DNA from: Diphasiastrum complanatum
Taxonomy: Eukaryota; Streptophyta; Lycopodiopsida; Lycopodiales; Lycopodiaceae
Direction of reading: 5' to 3'
Length of the DNA: 64,000 nt
NCBI GenBank assembly: GCA_029204225.1
Contig: CM055099.1
Span: 51,727,298 to 51,791,297 of the forward strand
The first letter of the stretch is position 1; every line of letters starts with the position of its first letter. Below the pieces are notes generated by a model. The model saw nothing but the letters and a program-made list of their open reading frames with translations. It had not been told where the DNA came from and made no database searches. This document shows positions 11,761-49,090 of the stretch, piece after piece. The translations under genes were made by a program, and so were the position numbers.

Positions 11761-12406
11761 TGAAAAAGTGATTGCTAGTTAGTATATAACATCCGTCTAT
11801 TTCACAAAGTCTACCATCGCAACAATCCACCGTTGGTGGGACAATGATTATTAGGCTATAAACATCCGCCCATTATCAACATCTATAATCTATGTTGGAA
11901 TAGCAAGATACAAGCCAAAAAAAAAAAAAAAAAAAGGGGAGAAAGAGAGGTGAGGCAAAAGTCTTGAATGGTAATTCCAACTATCTTTTATGTTTTAATG
12001 AGATGAATCAAATACATTTCACACGTCATCTCAGCAAACAATGTTGTGTTGGTATAATACTAATGTTGAACTTTCAATTGTATCTGTTGTGATGTAAATT
12101 CATTGTGTGATGGTGTGTTTTGTAAGTATGTCCAAATTAATTCATAAAATTTGTCTATTTCTGAAGAAAAATTGAATTTGTATTTGATAAATATCTAATC
12201 TTGTACTATGGAACACCAAATTGGCAAGGACATAGAGATCACAAATCTAGCATAATGTCCAATTTTATGTAAGGATACTTTCATTCCAAAAGTAGGTAGT
12301 CCCACCTAGGTCTAATTCTAACTGAAAAGGGGTATGAGATACCACCTATAGTTTCATCACTATATTTTGAAGTTAGCAACGATACGTCTACATCATATTT
12401 TTGGAT

Positions 12407-36952
<24,546 letters not shown>

Positions 36953-37021
36953 TTCCAAGCTTCTCGTTTCCAAACTTCTCGTTGCTGCACAGATCGATCC
37001 GATCGATCGCGAGCGAGCCGC

Positions 37022-37052
<31 letters not shown>

Positions 37053-37081
37053 TGAGCATTAATATTATTTTATTATTTATA
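37022..37081 (-). promoter_or_regulatory. D27-like core promoter: TATA box and (CT)13 tract
   Basis: On the minus strand a TATAAATA box (37081-37074) lies about 27 nt before a (CT)13 tract (37047-37022), and the ATG follows about 70 nt after the tract. The spacing places the likely transcription start at or just inside the CT tract, like the pyrimidine patches of plant core promoters. Start-site assignment is inferred. Confidence 0.55.
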
Positions 37082-37383
37082 CGTCTCGATACAAGAATGA
37101 TAATTCCCTGTCCAATTTTTTGCCATGTGGCACGATTTTCACCACCACATGTCTCTTGGAATACATCTCCGAATAAGTATCAAGAGAACCCAATGAACGC
37201 AAATCTAAAGATAATGTCCATTGATAAAGAACAAACTTCCTGTGTTTATTAATAAAAGATGGGAAACCCCATTGGAGTACAAAGGAATGCATGTTGAAAG
37301 CATAAAGGCCATAAGGCGAATTGAGATGTTGTACAACTATAACAAAGCAACAATCTCACAGAGTATCTACATAAAGTCTACTG

Positions 37384-38493
37384 CTAAAAGCCTACTGCTA
37401 CGTCACGAATGGAATCATGAGTCGCAGTGCGCTCTCCGCCAGAAGGGCAACACATGAGATGAGTGCCAATAGAATCAAGAGGGTGACCACAGAAATATTT
37501 TGTCAAACCTGCCAACACTGGATGAGGGAGACCCAACCTAACCCAAAGAGCGGTGACAAACAACTCTGAAGAAAGGCGCAAGTGTGGAACAACATGGCGC
37601 GCAACAAGCCAGGCACCAGCACCTGGGCTTACACAAGACATAAGGTGAGCCCATGTCTCCTCGGAAGGTGAATCACTGAGAAGCTGAATGAAAGCATATG
37701 AGTGGAAGCGCTCCAAAAGATACTTTTGAAAATGAGCACGCTGATGGCTAAGCAAAGTCTCAAAGGGAAACAAAGAAGCTCGCACAGGTGGAGGGATGAG
37801 ATCCTTGGTCGCACGAAGATGTTGTTGGAAAGGAAGAATGTCAGTTTCCACATGAGCTACTGAAGCAAGAAGAATGGGCTTGTTGTCCTGCTCAAACCGA
37901 GAGATAAGTGCAGAGGCAACAAGGGCCCAACTTCCCATAAAAGCAGCTGGAGCAATAGAAGCTGTGCAAGTAAGACCAACACCTCTGGAAGAAGCGGGAA
38001 GAGAGATTTGTCGCTTAACGAACTGACCATTAGGAATATAAAAGGATTCTGAACCCATCAAGCGACCCAGAATATTTGATAAAGTATTATCGAAATCCTG
38101 TAGCAAAGCCAAAACATCAGGAGAGGGAGGAACACACCGTAAAATATAACTTGGCCGTTGAGCGAAGCATTGAGTGAGAATCCCTAGAGCAACTTGAGCG
38201 TTGCCAAGCTTTGGTAGCAAATCAGCATGACGAAGATGCGCACCCAAAGTGTCCCGCAAAGAGGAAGTCACAAAGTTTGAGAAACCTATAGGAATACCAA
38301 GTGCTCGAATCCCATCAACCGAAGTATTGAAACATGTAGGTAAAGGGAGCTTAGGAAGGAGGCCCTGAGGACACCAAGCAATGCACTTAGAGGGATTCAC
38401 AATGAGGCTAACAATTTCAGAATGAGTAAAGAAGTGGATGCAGCAGAAATGATCATTCCACATAACAAAGGAGACTTGCAATCGTCCACGCAC
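37384..38493 (-). pseudogene. 5'-truncated LINE (non-LTR retrotransposon), RT thumb and C-terminal Cys-His domain
   Basis: A 369-codon open frame without an early ATG. It starts in the post-palm part of a reverse transcriptase (LIVNPSKCIAWCPQGLLP, GIRALGIPIG) and continues through the thumb region (LGNAQVALGILTQCFAQRPS, LPASSRGVGLTCTASIAPAA). It ends with a Cys-His module (CGHPLDSIGTHLMCC, HDSIRD) typical of plant non-LTR elements with a terminal zinc-binding domain. The fingers/palm with YxDD and any endonuclease are missing, as expected from 5' truncation. The frame is open to the end, so the insertion may be fairly recent. Its end lies about 300 bp upstream of the D27-like TATA box on the same strand. 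Confidence 0.82.
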
Positions 38494-39152
<659 letters not shown>

Positions 39153-39664
39153 ACAAGCATTCTATTTTTTCATTACTGTTCACCTTCCTTATTTAAAGCT
39201 CTCACACACTATTTTGCTTATCCAACATTATCATTACATAATCTATCATGGCCTCTAGTCAATCAAGGAAGCCCAGGAATCAACTAGCTTCCATTGTTAC
39301 ACTCATCAAACATCCCAATGAGCATTAAGTGCCTCAAATATTCTCAACTTTTGATTGGGTTTACATGCAATCCTTGAGGAAAGGAACTCACGAGGTTGAA
39401 AAGAGAAAACGAAACAACCAAGACTACCATTGGAAATGAAGGATTCACGATTTCAAGATTGACCAAAATGGTGAATACCTTGCCAAAGTGTAACATGTAT
39501 ACATGCATCGAGATATTTTACTGGATGTGACAATTGCTGATAGAAGCATGCTGTCACATTGTAAGTCTCACCTCTTTTATTCTCAAATTATGTTTCAATT
39601 ATTATTATGTCTTTGTAGTGAAAAATAATATTGCATTAATGACTCAAGCACATGTTTTTCCTTC

Positions 39665-39800
39665 TGTTGGGTACTTAGTGGGTCCCGCCACTAAAGTACT
39701 GTTGGCTAAGCTTACCAAGTCGGCCCCGCCATAGTACACTACTATACATGTAAAGTAATAAGTGCGAGGGCACTGGCTTTCTGCGTGTATAAGCCCAACA
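39665..39800. repeat. 136-bp segment with TGTTGGG/CCCAACA ends and an internal hairpin
   Basis: TGTTGGG (39665) and CCCAACA (39800) are exact inverted ends, like a small solo LTR. GTACTTAGTGGG and CCACTAAAGTAC (39671-39699) can form a hairpin near the left end. No target-site duplication was found, so the call is tentative. Confidence 0.35.
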
Positions 39801-40019
39801 ATGAGCATGCAAATTAGTTTTGTAGAATTTGTAGAACTAGGAATATGTGACTAGGGGCTTAAAACTCTAAAATGACACTAGAGGCCCTAACTCAAGTTGT
39901 TGATAAAAAATTTAAAAGAGCTTAATTTTGAACTCACATGAAACATGTGAGTGCCCTTTGTGCTTTCTTAGCACCATTAGATTTGTTTCATGTTAGTTTA
40001 AACGGCTTGGATTAGGATC

Positions 40020-40148
40020 CTTGCCATTGTAATTAGCCAATAGGAGAAAGGGACAAGGGCCCCATTTATAAAAAGACACCCTTTGTACTTTATTTCCATG
40101 TTCAGTAGGGGGAGGAAATTTTGTTGAGATTTATAACGAACATCTTTG

Positions 40149-40215
<67 letters not shown>

Positions 40216-40497
40216 TATGTTTGCTATTGCTTTCCATTTGCTACTTCTTGCTTTTGCATGATTATTGATGATTTCTGAGAGATCAGAGAGAATAAGATGT
40301 AAGCACCTCCATCCATGTATTTTATCTTACTCTTGCTTGTGGTTAAGGTAGGGTGGTTAATTAGGTGTGGTTAGAGTAGGAGGAGGGTAGTTTGCAAGCT
40401 AACTTCACAAGTGAAGCACTATTCCCTTGAGAACGAATCTACACATGACAGGTGACTTAGGCCGGTACAATTTTTTGGCGTTGTTGCTAGGGAATAG
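40020..40497 (+). mobile_element. LTR promoter and end with Asp-tRNA-type primer-binding site
   Basis: A TATA-type box (TTTATAAAAAG near 40066) is followed by a (CT)n run (40150-40208). The region ends at GAACGAATCTACACATGAC, shared with the site near 19422, and then TTGGCGTTGTTGCTAGGGA (about 40475-40493), resembling the Asp-tRNA PBS. This looks like U3-R-U5 of a plus-strand gypsy 5' LTR. The left LTR boundary is not defined. Confidence 0.6.
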
Positions 40498-41087
40498 CAT
40501 TTCTTTGCTAGTTAGTTTGCTTGCATTCTTCGCTTTTTTGCTTGTGGAATGGATGTGTGGGAGATAGTATAGTGTGGATTAGAGATTAGATTTGTTGTTT
40601 TTTCATGATTTTTTGCTTGTATAATCTATGGATAGAGATTGAGAGGTGAAAAACATCAGATCCCAGCACGCTATCTCTTCCGTAGATCCTTAAAAATAAA
40701 ATAAAAAAACCATGTAGTTTTGACAAACTTTTCAAAAAAAGAGCCAAAAATCACCTATCAGACCTGATATATCTTTGCTTTGATCAAACCAACCTTCGTC
40801 CACCTGGCAGTAGATTCTGCCACATTAGCAGTACCTACAGTTAGTCAGACCAGTTTGCCAAAATTGCCAAAAAAACAACCAAAAAAATGAAAAATTCCTT
40901 GTAAAAACTGTCCAGAATCTCGCAGTAGCCCAATGGATCAAGAAATTCCTATGCTAGCAGTACCTCTACAAGCAATTAGAAGATCTCCTAGATTTGAGTC
41001 CACCACAACAACATTCTTCATAGTAACAATCAGACCTATGACAATCAATAATTCAGGAGTTAACCCTATGATCTATGAAGTTGAGCA
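40498..41087 (+). other. Possible leader/gag start of the same gypsy element
   Basis: After the primer-binding site come about 430 bp without coding signal. Then a frame starting MDQEIPMLAVPLQAIRRSPR (40933) runs into the opposite-strand methyltransferase-like remnant near 41090. No Gag motif confirms it. Confidence 0.3.
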
Positions 41088-41773
41088 TTACAAAAGTAGT
41101 GGTAGAAGCAACATAACATACATTGTCGACGTGTATAATTCAATAATGTGTTGGATCAATAATGCATCACTATCCATGGCTACACAATGTCGTCGCATAT
41201 TTTTACAAGCTTGCATTGTAGACCCACATCCAACCATGGGATCTAGAACCACCCCACCAAGACGACAACAAAATGTGTCAACTATGTAGTGCATAAGCAG
41301 TGGACTTTTTTGCACATCACCTCTTGCTTGCATAGTCCTATTGGCATTGTACATTCTCTCGGATGCCGGCAAGTAATAAATCTATGTATCTAACGATGAC
41401 CTAAACATGGATGGACCCAAAGCATCTGCACTCTCATTGGGCAATGGTACTATATTTCCAGCACAACTCAATACATATAGGTCCATGGAAAAAAATTGAG
41501 ACAAATGGGAGGTGCTTGTCATAAATAAACCAAAACATGTTTCAAAATGTCAATCCAATCAATGAACGTACATGAACCATACCTCCACACCATCACGAGT
41601 CTTCCCGAAATGATCAATTCCTCTCAAAACCATAATTCGTTGTAATGTTATTCCTACATGTTTCAATTGACAATAGAAAACAACTCTCACATCAATACTT
41701 ACAAAACACACAATCCAACTTGTCAAGTTAGCCAATCATAGTGCTCCCTCCAATAGATCATCTATGCATTCAT
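41088..41773 (-). pseudogene. Methyltransferase-like gene, 3' part (SAM-binding motif)
   Basis: Minus-strand continuation of the open region interrupted at 51577. From the insertion point the frame reads CIDDLLEGAL, one TGA, LANLTSWIVCF and LQRIMVLRGIDHFGKTRDG, and ends near 41560. After a gap, probably an intron, a second block (41385-41088) reads YYLPASERMYNANRTMQARG, DVQKSPLLMHYIVDTF and VVLDPMVGCGSTMQACKNM (DPxxGxGST at about 41243-41217), then RRHCVAMDSD. KSPLL, DPxxGxGST and a following RHxxxxDxD match the C-terminal half of beta-class N4/N6 amino-methyltransferases (PF01555 type). Two stops are present, so this copy is decayed. Host gene, transposon cargo or old viral origin cannot be told apart here. 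Confidence 0.55.
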
Positions 41774-42829
41774 TGTGGAAAAAGTGCAAAAAGGACCAAG
41801 AGTGGATATTAATCTGATCCTCAAGAGGGATTGGTTGTCAGATTACTTGATCTATCAATCTACTTCAGATTAAGATCAATCTAGATCAATTCTAGACACA
41901 AAATCCTAACAAGAACAATCATTAATTGAAGGTAAGTGTACTTTCTGGTTTCACACGTGTGAAACACTGTCTGAGTATGGACTCCAACCTGAAAATCAAG
42001 TACACATTGATAGAACCTCAAAACAATCAAAACAAATGTAGACAAATGGAGAGAATCACTCAAAATTGCTTCCAAAACCAAGATTGGTGTCTCACATTGA
42101 TTATGGCCAAATGTGGCTCTATATATACAATAAGTGGGAGCTCGTGGTACTGATCATCCCTTTGATCCCACATGTGTGAAGGTGCTTTGTCATATGATGA
42201 TTCATCATGCAAAACTGACACTTGGACAAAACCTTCTATTTTGAGCACTTTTGGTCCATTTTTCTTCTATATGGAGATCTACTTGGAAATCTTCTAGAAG
42301 TCAAAATTCGCCTACTTGTGAGCTGTCCTCTACACATGTGATATGACACCTAACCATAGGATGTGACTCATGCAATCAATAGATTGATGCCATGTGTCAT
42401 ATGTCTAGAAAACTAGTTCTTGGCCTTTTTAGCCACTAGAACTTGAATTAAATCATATGTACAACCTAGACAAGTACACTATTTTTACACGTGGGAACAC
42501 TTAGAATTTTCTTTGCATAGGAACACAGATCATGCTACACAGTAACACAGACAGAAAACACTCTCCTCAGCAAGCTCACATAGCAACTGTATTTTCTCAA
42601 AATGAAATTACACTGTACATATAGTTGTTCACTCAGGCAACCCAGCATGACCCAGGTTGCCGTTGGCGGGACGCGTGTCCCGTCGACTTGCCTAGTGGTG
42701 AGGCCAACTGATCCTTATCCACTGATAGAGCCCACAGTACAGTAACACAGTGATTCTAACTTTAATTCTAACTCTCTCCCTTAAAGTAGAGTCACTTTTT
42801 ATACAGTCATATACATAGCTTTAAAGTCA

Positions 42830-43520
42830 ACAAACTTTAAATACAGAAAGTTTTGATCTAAACTTATCAAACTTTTCTCCAGTAAGTGGCTTAGTGAAAA
42901 TATCAGCTAGTTGTTCTTGTGTGCTACAATGAACAACATGAATTTCACGACTCAGCAGCCTCTCACGTATGAAGTGATGTTGAATCTCAATGTGTTTAGT
43001 TCTCGCATGGAACACAGGATTCTTTGCTAGCTGAATGCCACTCTGACTGTCGCTATGTAAAGTCGTGGGATTTTTCTGCTTCATGCCAATTTCTTCCAAG
43101 ATTTGTCTCAACCATATAGCTTCTTGTGCAACACTACACATTGCCTTATACTCTGCTTCTGTGGTGGAAAGAGCAATTGTACTTTGCTTCTTACTAGACC
43201 AGGAAAAGCAATTACCACAAAACTGGAATATATATCCTGTGGTGGATCTACGATCATCATAGTCACCTCCTCAGTCCGCATCCACATAGCCACACAACTC
43301 AGGTAAACTATCATGCTTCCTGTAAATCAAGCCATACTCTGAAGTGCCTTTCACATAACACAAAATGCGTTTAGCTGCTTTCCAATGCGTTTCCGTAGGT
43401 GCTTCCATAAACTGACTTACAATGCCAACAACATATCATATATCTGGTCTAGTTGTGGTAAGGTAAATCAAGCTCCCTACTAACTGTCTATATAGCGTAG
43501 CATCAAATAATTGTGATTCA
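42830..43520 (-). pseudogene. Copia pol end: RNase H, broken
   Basis: After a 1-nt insertion near 43522 the pol frame resumes (DESQLFDATLYRQLVGSLIY). It meets a TGA at about 43438-43436 (in TRPDI-stop-YVVG) and another at 43273-43271 (in VDAD-stop-GGDYDD). It continues with [53 protein letters not shown] and [16 protein letters not shown] to the terminal stop. The RNase H residues can be read but full translation would need suppression of all three lesions. Confidence 0.9.
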
Positions 43521-45952
43521 TCAAGAAAGCTTTTTACCTGGTTCAATAGGAGTGTTTACTGGTTTGCAATCCTGCAACCGAAACCTGTGCATCAACTCTT
43601 TGACATACTTCACCTGTGTTAAACCCACTTCATGTCCTTTTTGCCACACTTCTACAACAAGGCAGTAATGCATCAGGTTGAGATCCGTCATCTCAAATTG
43701 TTCCATGAGGTCTTTCTTGATCATGTCTATCATCTCTTGATTATTTCCCGTAATAATCAAGTCATCAACATAAAGAGCAATCAAAGCAACCATACCATCA
43801 AAGCATAAGACATATAGATTTGGATCAGAATGTGTTCTCACCATCCCCTTTGAATGAAAGTAGGCATCAGTCCTGCTATACCACGCACGTGGTGCTTGTT
43901 TAAGACCATAAAGCGCTTTCTTCAAGCGACATACTTTATTTTTCTGTCCTTTCGTTACAAAGCCTTCAGGTTGATCCATGAATACTTCTTCTTCTAGCTC
44001 ACCATTTAGAAAAGCAGATTTCACATCCATCTGATGCAAAGGCCAACCAAAATGTGAAGCTAAAGCAATAAGTAGGCGTAGAGTATTCCACTTACACATC
44101 GGCGCAAAGGTCTCCTCATAGTCAATGTCTTTATTTTGTGCGTACCCTTTGATTACCAATCTTGATTTGTGCTTTGCTATGCTTCCATCTGCATGGTACT
44201 TAGTTCTATATACCCATTTGCAACCAATGGGTTTCTTGCCAACTGGTGGTTCTACTAAGTCCCATGTGCTATGCTTAGCAATTGACTCCATCTCCTCTCC
44301 CATGGCCTTGATCCAAATATCATCATCCTTCGCTTCACTATAAGTCGAAGGTTCTTTGCTTTGAATAATGCTAGATAAGAGAGCATAATTTGCTTCATAC
44401 CTTTCAGGTAGTATCTTCTCTCTTGTTGATCTTCGTAGCTCTCCCTGGTTAGATGATCCTGGAAAGTCATCTATATCGCGGCTCTCCATCAATCTCTCAA
44501 ACCACTTAGGGAGCTTTATGTCAGGTGATCGGCTTCCTGGTGAAAATGTATCCCACAGTACATCCTTCTCCTTGCGTTTGTCACCTGCAACTTCAATCCT
44601 TCTTGCACCAAAAGGTTTGTCCCTACCTCTCCAACCTATCTCTTGAGGTTGAGTAGTAGTATCTTGAGATGTATCCTCATGTTCATCACTCGGAAGGTCA
44701 ATGAATGGATCATCATCAGGTGGTATCCTCACTATACCATCTTTCCCACTGGATGTGTCTATCTTCTCAGCATCCTCGTCTTCATACATCTTGGATTCAT
44801 CAAAGATAACATCTCGGCTTATATGGATTTTGTTTTCGACTGGATCAAAACATCTATAGCCCTTCACGCGATCATCATATCCTAGGAATATGCACTTGAT
44901 AGCTTTTACATCAAGTTTACGTCTCTCTTCCTTAGGAATATGTACAAAGGCCTTACATCCAAAGATTCGCAAGTGGTTCACTTTTGGCTTCTTCTTTGTG
45001 AATGCTTTCTCAGGGGTTATTTTTGGTATGGCAGTGGTAGGACTTCTATTTTGAAGATAGACTGCCGTGCTACAAGCTTCTGACCAAAAATCTTTTGGTA
45101 ATTTCATCTCAACTAGCATAGATCTGGCACTTTCCACAATCGTAAGATTTTTGCGCTCAGCTACACCATTGAGAGCAGGAGTATGAGCTTGCGTAAATTG
45201 TCTTTTAATCCCACACTGATCACAAAGATCATTGAAGTCATTAGACTTATACTCACCTCCACTATCTGATCTTAGGACTTTGATCTTTTTACCTGTCTGA
45301 TTTTCGACCAAGTTTTTGAAATTCTCAAAGGCATCTGATTTTTTCTTCAAGAAGTAGATCCACGTCTTACGTGACATATCATCAATAAAGGTCATGAAAT
45401 AGAAGGCTTTTCCTAAAGACATGGTCCTCATAGGCCCGCATAGATCTGTGTGGATTAAATCCAGGATGTTCTTTGCTCTTGCAACACCCCCTTTATTGAA
45501 CTTCTCTCGATGTTGCTTCCCATATATACAAGATTCGCACATCGATTTCAAGTGATTTTCTATGGTAGGAAGTCCTGTTACCATCTCCAATTTTCTCATC
45601 AAACTGAGGCTTCCCAAGTTCAAGTGACCAAGCCTCTTGTGCCACAACTCAGTTTGCGAAGGAACGAATGATATAAGTCCATGTTGCCCCTTGATTGTAG
45701 CATTCAACCTGTACGATTTTGTATTGGGCTCTCTTATTCCATTCGCAATAACTTTGAACTTTTGGTTTGCATCCTTCACAAAGCAACGATCATGGGCGAA
45801 TTCTACTTTCAACTTTTGATCAGTAATGACTCCAACAGAAAGTAGATTTTTCTTCAAACCTGGTACGTAAAGTACCTCCATGATCATCCTGCTTTTGCCA
45901 TCAGGCAGTTGGATTGAAATTGTGCCTATCCCCTTGATCATGCACACCTCAC
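43521..45952 (-). CDS. Copia pol, long open part: protease end, integrase, RT
   Basis: An open frame of about 808 codons. It begins inside the protease (VCMIKGIGTISI, VLYVPGLKKNLLSVG), then GAG-pre-integrase with the HHCC finger (LWHKRLGHLN ... CESCIYGKQ, about 45660-45520), the integrase catalytic core (FIDDMSRKTW, SDSGGEYKSNDF, NGVAERKNLTIVESA), the linker region, and reverse transcriptase (CKWVYRTKYHADGSIAKHK, HQMDVKSAFLNGELEEEVF, YGLKQAPRAWY, and active site YVDD near 43760). The frame ends at 43521 because of a 1-nt insertion, with RNase H beyond it. There is no start Met and no gag upstream, so it is a defective polyprotein gene despite its length. The fragment at 1-2211 is the same family. 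Confidence 0.92.
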
Positions 45953-46907
45953 CAAAAATAGGGACTTTTCTAGCTTTTGAATTGTTTCTTCACTTTGAAG
46001 AAACTTCACCCTTCACTTGTGAAGGGACCCAACTCAACTTTCAGTATGAAAATTTTTAATGAAGTTGAAGGCCAGAATGCACTTCAATTCTTCAGGGCCC
46101 TGTTCAAAGCTCATCCAATGGCTAAACCAGATCTTGTGGTTCAAATTTCTCTCCCATCACAGATTCTGGACCGTTGATTCATTTGACACCTCATCTAAAG
46201 GTTCAAAGTACATCTGGGCATCAAACCAAACTCCTGCAGACGCTATGATCTTCGGTACACTGAGTTGTTCATCGCGTTGGGCACGCGAACAGTCCGCGAC
46301 TTCCCTGCCTACGGTCACGTCTCCCTTCTCTGATACTATCAGATCAAGCTCTCCTGTGGATCGTTTTGAGCACGATCTGAGGCCTAAAGCAGGGCCGCCC
46401 TACTGAATCCATGACTGTAGAGTGTTCAGTCAAGAAATTCCGTGGAGAAACGGTGATTTTAGCTCAACTTGACAAAGTGGCTTTTTCACCTTTTTACCGC
46501 GAATCTGATAGGTTAACTGTCTGGAGACAAATCTCTGACATAAATCTCAGAATCTCTCCATGGCTGATTGACAGTGTGATTAGCTTCCTTCCTGTCCTTA
46601 CAGCATCCAAAACGGTGCACAAACAACGAAGAAATCGCCAGTTATGTATAAAAATCGTAACCCCAAGTCCGGTTTCAATTTCAGCTGGCTTCGAAATTGT
46701 CAATTTTTTACCAAATTTTTCCCTGTCTGATGCTATGCACAGGCTAATAATCCCTCTGGTGAGCTTACAAGCCTCTATAAATTAGAAACCGTGCACCAGT
46801 GCTTCTCTTTCCGTCTTCAACCCGCCGTAAAACCCCTAACTCTCAGAAGACAGTTCTCCCGAAGCTCTCTTCAACGGCGACACTGTACTGTGTACACTCC
46901 CTGTACG
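45953..46907 (-). other. Inner Copia 5' internal region without gag
   Basis: 955 bp between the primer-binding site and the truncated protease. No zinc knuckle or gag motif is readable on the minus strand. Short inverted repeats (GTTTCTTCACTTTGAAGAAAC, given here only as arms GTTTCTTC/GAAGAAAC near 45985) lie at the junction with pol, suggesting a deletion or replacement here. Confidence 0.55.
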
Positions 46908-46919
46908 GCTCTGATACCA
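46908..46919 (-). other. Primer-binding site of the inner Copia
   Basis: Minus strand TGGTATCAGAGC directly adjoining the 5' LTR (46920-47180). Confidence 0.94.
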
Positions 46920-47463
46920 ACTTAGAATTTGCTTTGCACAGGAACACAGATCATGCTACACAGTAACACAGACAGAAAACACTCTCCTCAGCAAGCTCAC
47001 ATAGCAACTGTATTTTCTCAAAATAAAATTACACTGTACATATAGTTGTTCACTCAGGCAACCCATGCATGACCCAGGTTGATGGCGGGACGAGTGTCCC
47101 ATCGACTTGCCTCGTGGCGAGGCCAACTGATCCTTATCCATTGATAGAGCCCACAGTACAGTAACACGGTAATTCTAACTGGAACAGGCTCCACACATGT
47201 GTGTTTATCTATATACAAGATTTTTGGCCTCTACCAAGGTTATTTTTGCATTTTTCACACTCCTCAAAAATCTAGCTTGGTAGATCTAGCTTAATGGAAA
47301 ACATGATGATCTTGAACTTGACTCCATGGGCTGAATTGGTCTTTGCTGGTTCAAAAGGTGTGAAGATCAGCCAATGAGCTTGATGTTGATCTGAATCACC
47401 ATATCCATGATAGTGCTTCTTTGATGTTGACATCTTTGATGAGCTTGAGAGCTTTGCACCATC

Positions 47464-49090
47464 CTAGCACCTCCAAAATTGATCCTTTCCAAATTTCATG
47501 TAGATGCCTGACTTTGAGGCTTGCTCCTTCTTCATGTGCATGCTGCTCCATGAGAAAATAAAGATTTCTTCTTGACTATGCATGCTATAATAACAAAGTG
47601 TTTGCATCATATCTTCATGCTTGTTTACCATGCTAATCTCAGATCTAATGAGGCTAAATACTTCATTATGGAGATAAGTGTCTTTAGAAGATGATTCACT
47701 TACTCTCATAAAGAGTTTACAATTTGCCTCAATACAAATTTTCAAACTATGAGTGAACAAATCACTTTTGCTCTTACATGACTCAAGAGCATACATTTGA
47801 TGAAATAACCATTTGCTTTCTAATCGATTTAAAATGCAAATTGATTTATCAAATGACATAGGAGAAGTAAGTATGAGATGTATACCACATGAGGTATGCT
47901 CCTCTTTCCCTTGAAATGTGAGCCACATGGACTCAGCCATGTTTCTTGAGATTCTTTTTGGAATCACAACTTGAGAAGGTCTCTCCTCCTCAATCCTTGA
48001 CATACTTGAACCTTGAGAAGGACTCTCCTCCTCAATCCTTGGCACACTTGAACCTCGAGATGACTCCTCAAGATCAACTTCTTGGTGCTCCTCCTTGATG
48101 GAAATCCAAGACCTCCATATCTCAAAATGATCACAATAAACATGATCATATAACGTGCACTTCATATGATCATCAACATTACTTATGCTAGAAACATAAG
48201 TCCAAAAATCACAACAACTTGGCATGATTTTTCTAATATTGAAATCAAGAAGTATTTCCATCTCAATAAGGCTAACTACTTGCTTATGGATATAAGTGTC
48301 CACTTTGGATGCTTACTTATTCTCATAAGAAGTTTACAAATTGCCTTTAAGATTGAAAACTTACAATTTTCATCTTTATGAATGAACACATCATTCATGA
48401 TCTTATTGAAACCAAAAGATCCTACATTATGAAGATATTTCCATTTCCTTGACTTTATAACTAATGTAAGCTTACAAGGAAAACATATTTTGCTATCTTT
48501 TAAGGCATCACACTCAACTAGTATTGTCTTAATCCACCTTTGAGATACAAAAATCTCTTCAAAGCAAAAAGCTTCTTCATAAGTTGACATGAGAGCATAA
48601 CTCAAACTATTTTCATTTTGTGATTGCTCCTTATTCTTGATTGATTTCTCTTGGATCAAATAAGTTTGAACTTATCTAAAGTTCTAAGCAAAATACTTTC
48701 CAAGGACATAAAATAAATCCAAGTTACTTTCATGAAAGTGACATCTATCTTTGCATCTTGAACCAAACAATGCACTTCCAAATGAAAAATTTCAAAAGAT
48801 TTGACATGTGTTGTGATGGACTCTTGAAGACAAATCTTGCAAGTCCTTGTGAGACTCCAAGCCTCATTCACCTTTCCACAAAGGAAACACCTTCCCTTGG
48901 ACTTGTCCTTCTTGTATTTGCATTTCAAACTTGAAGCTCCATCCTTCACCTTGGCCCCCTTGCTTTGGTTCTCCTTGGATGGATTGGTCTTCTTTTTGTA
49001 GCATCTTGAGAAAATATATCTTCTCTTGCCACAAAGGTTGCACTTAGGATCCTTTCCTTCCTTCAATAGGATGCCACCTATTGATGCCAT
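47464..49090 (-). CDS. Outer element internal ORFs: decayed zinc-knuckle protein and tail
   Basis: Three overlapping minus-strand frames. 49090-48656 starts MASIGGILLKEGKDPKCNLC. It has Cys pairs CNLCGKRRYIFSRC, where the His of a CCHC knuckle is Tyr, and CFLCGK...CKIC, in a Lys-rich context. 48659-48276 and 48303-47464 follow with small overlaps. The last holds a short internal repeat (SSRGSSVPRIEEESPSQGSS / MSRIEEERPSQ). A knuckle without any pol gene fits a Gag-like or Gag-derived protein in a nonautonomous LTR element. Overlapping frames may be one ancestral frame with two shifts. No other domain is recognised. Confidence 0.45.

Larger units (their letters stand above)
42499..47180 (-). 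mobile_element. Inner Ty1/Copia element with 261-263 bp LTRs
   Basis: LTRs are 42499-42761 and 46920-47180, with near-inverted ends (ACTTAGAAT and ATTCTAACT on the plus strand). TSD GGAAC. The Met-tRNA-type PBS TGGTATCAGAGC (46919-46908, minus strand) abuts the 5' LTR. A purine-rich GGGAGAGAG lies just ahead of the 3' LTR (about 42775). Gag and the protease active site are missing: family similarity stops at about 45952. Pol is present with one frameshift and two stops. The element lies wholly inside the outer 3' LTR and is therefore the younger insertion. Confidence 0.94.
41774..47259 (-). repeat. 3' LTR of the outer element, split by the inner Copia
   Basis: Left part 41774-42498 and right part 47181-47259 align end to end with 50756-51571. 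The split occurs at GGAAC, duplicated on both sides of the inner element (42494-42498 and 47181-47185). The G-box palindrome is kept at 41948-41965. Confidence 0.93.

Noticed and set aside
41690-41710. A 49-nt GT-AG intron in the methyltransferase-like gene (41702-41654)
   Set aside because: Too short for a plant intron, and the frame is open straight through it.
41926-42248. Small ORFs shared by 41926-42248 and 50908-51230
   Set aside because: They match only because these are the two LTRs of one element.
46059-46785. Plus-strand ORFs opposite the inner Copia 5' region
   Set aside because: No domain is seen and they lie antisense to the element's leader, with no splice or promoter signal.
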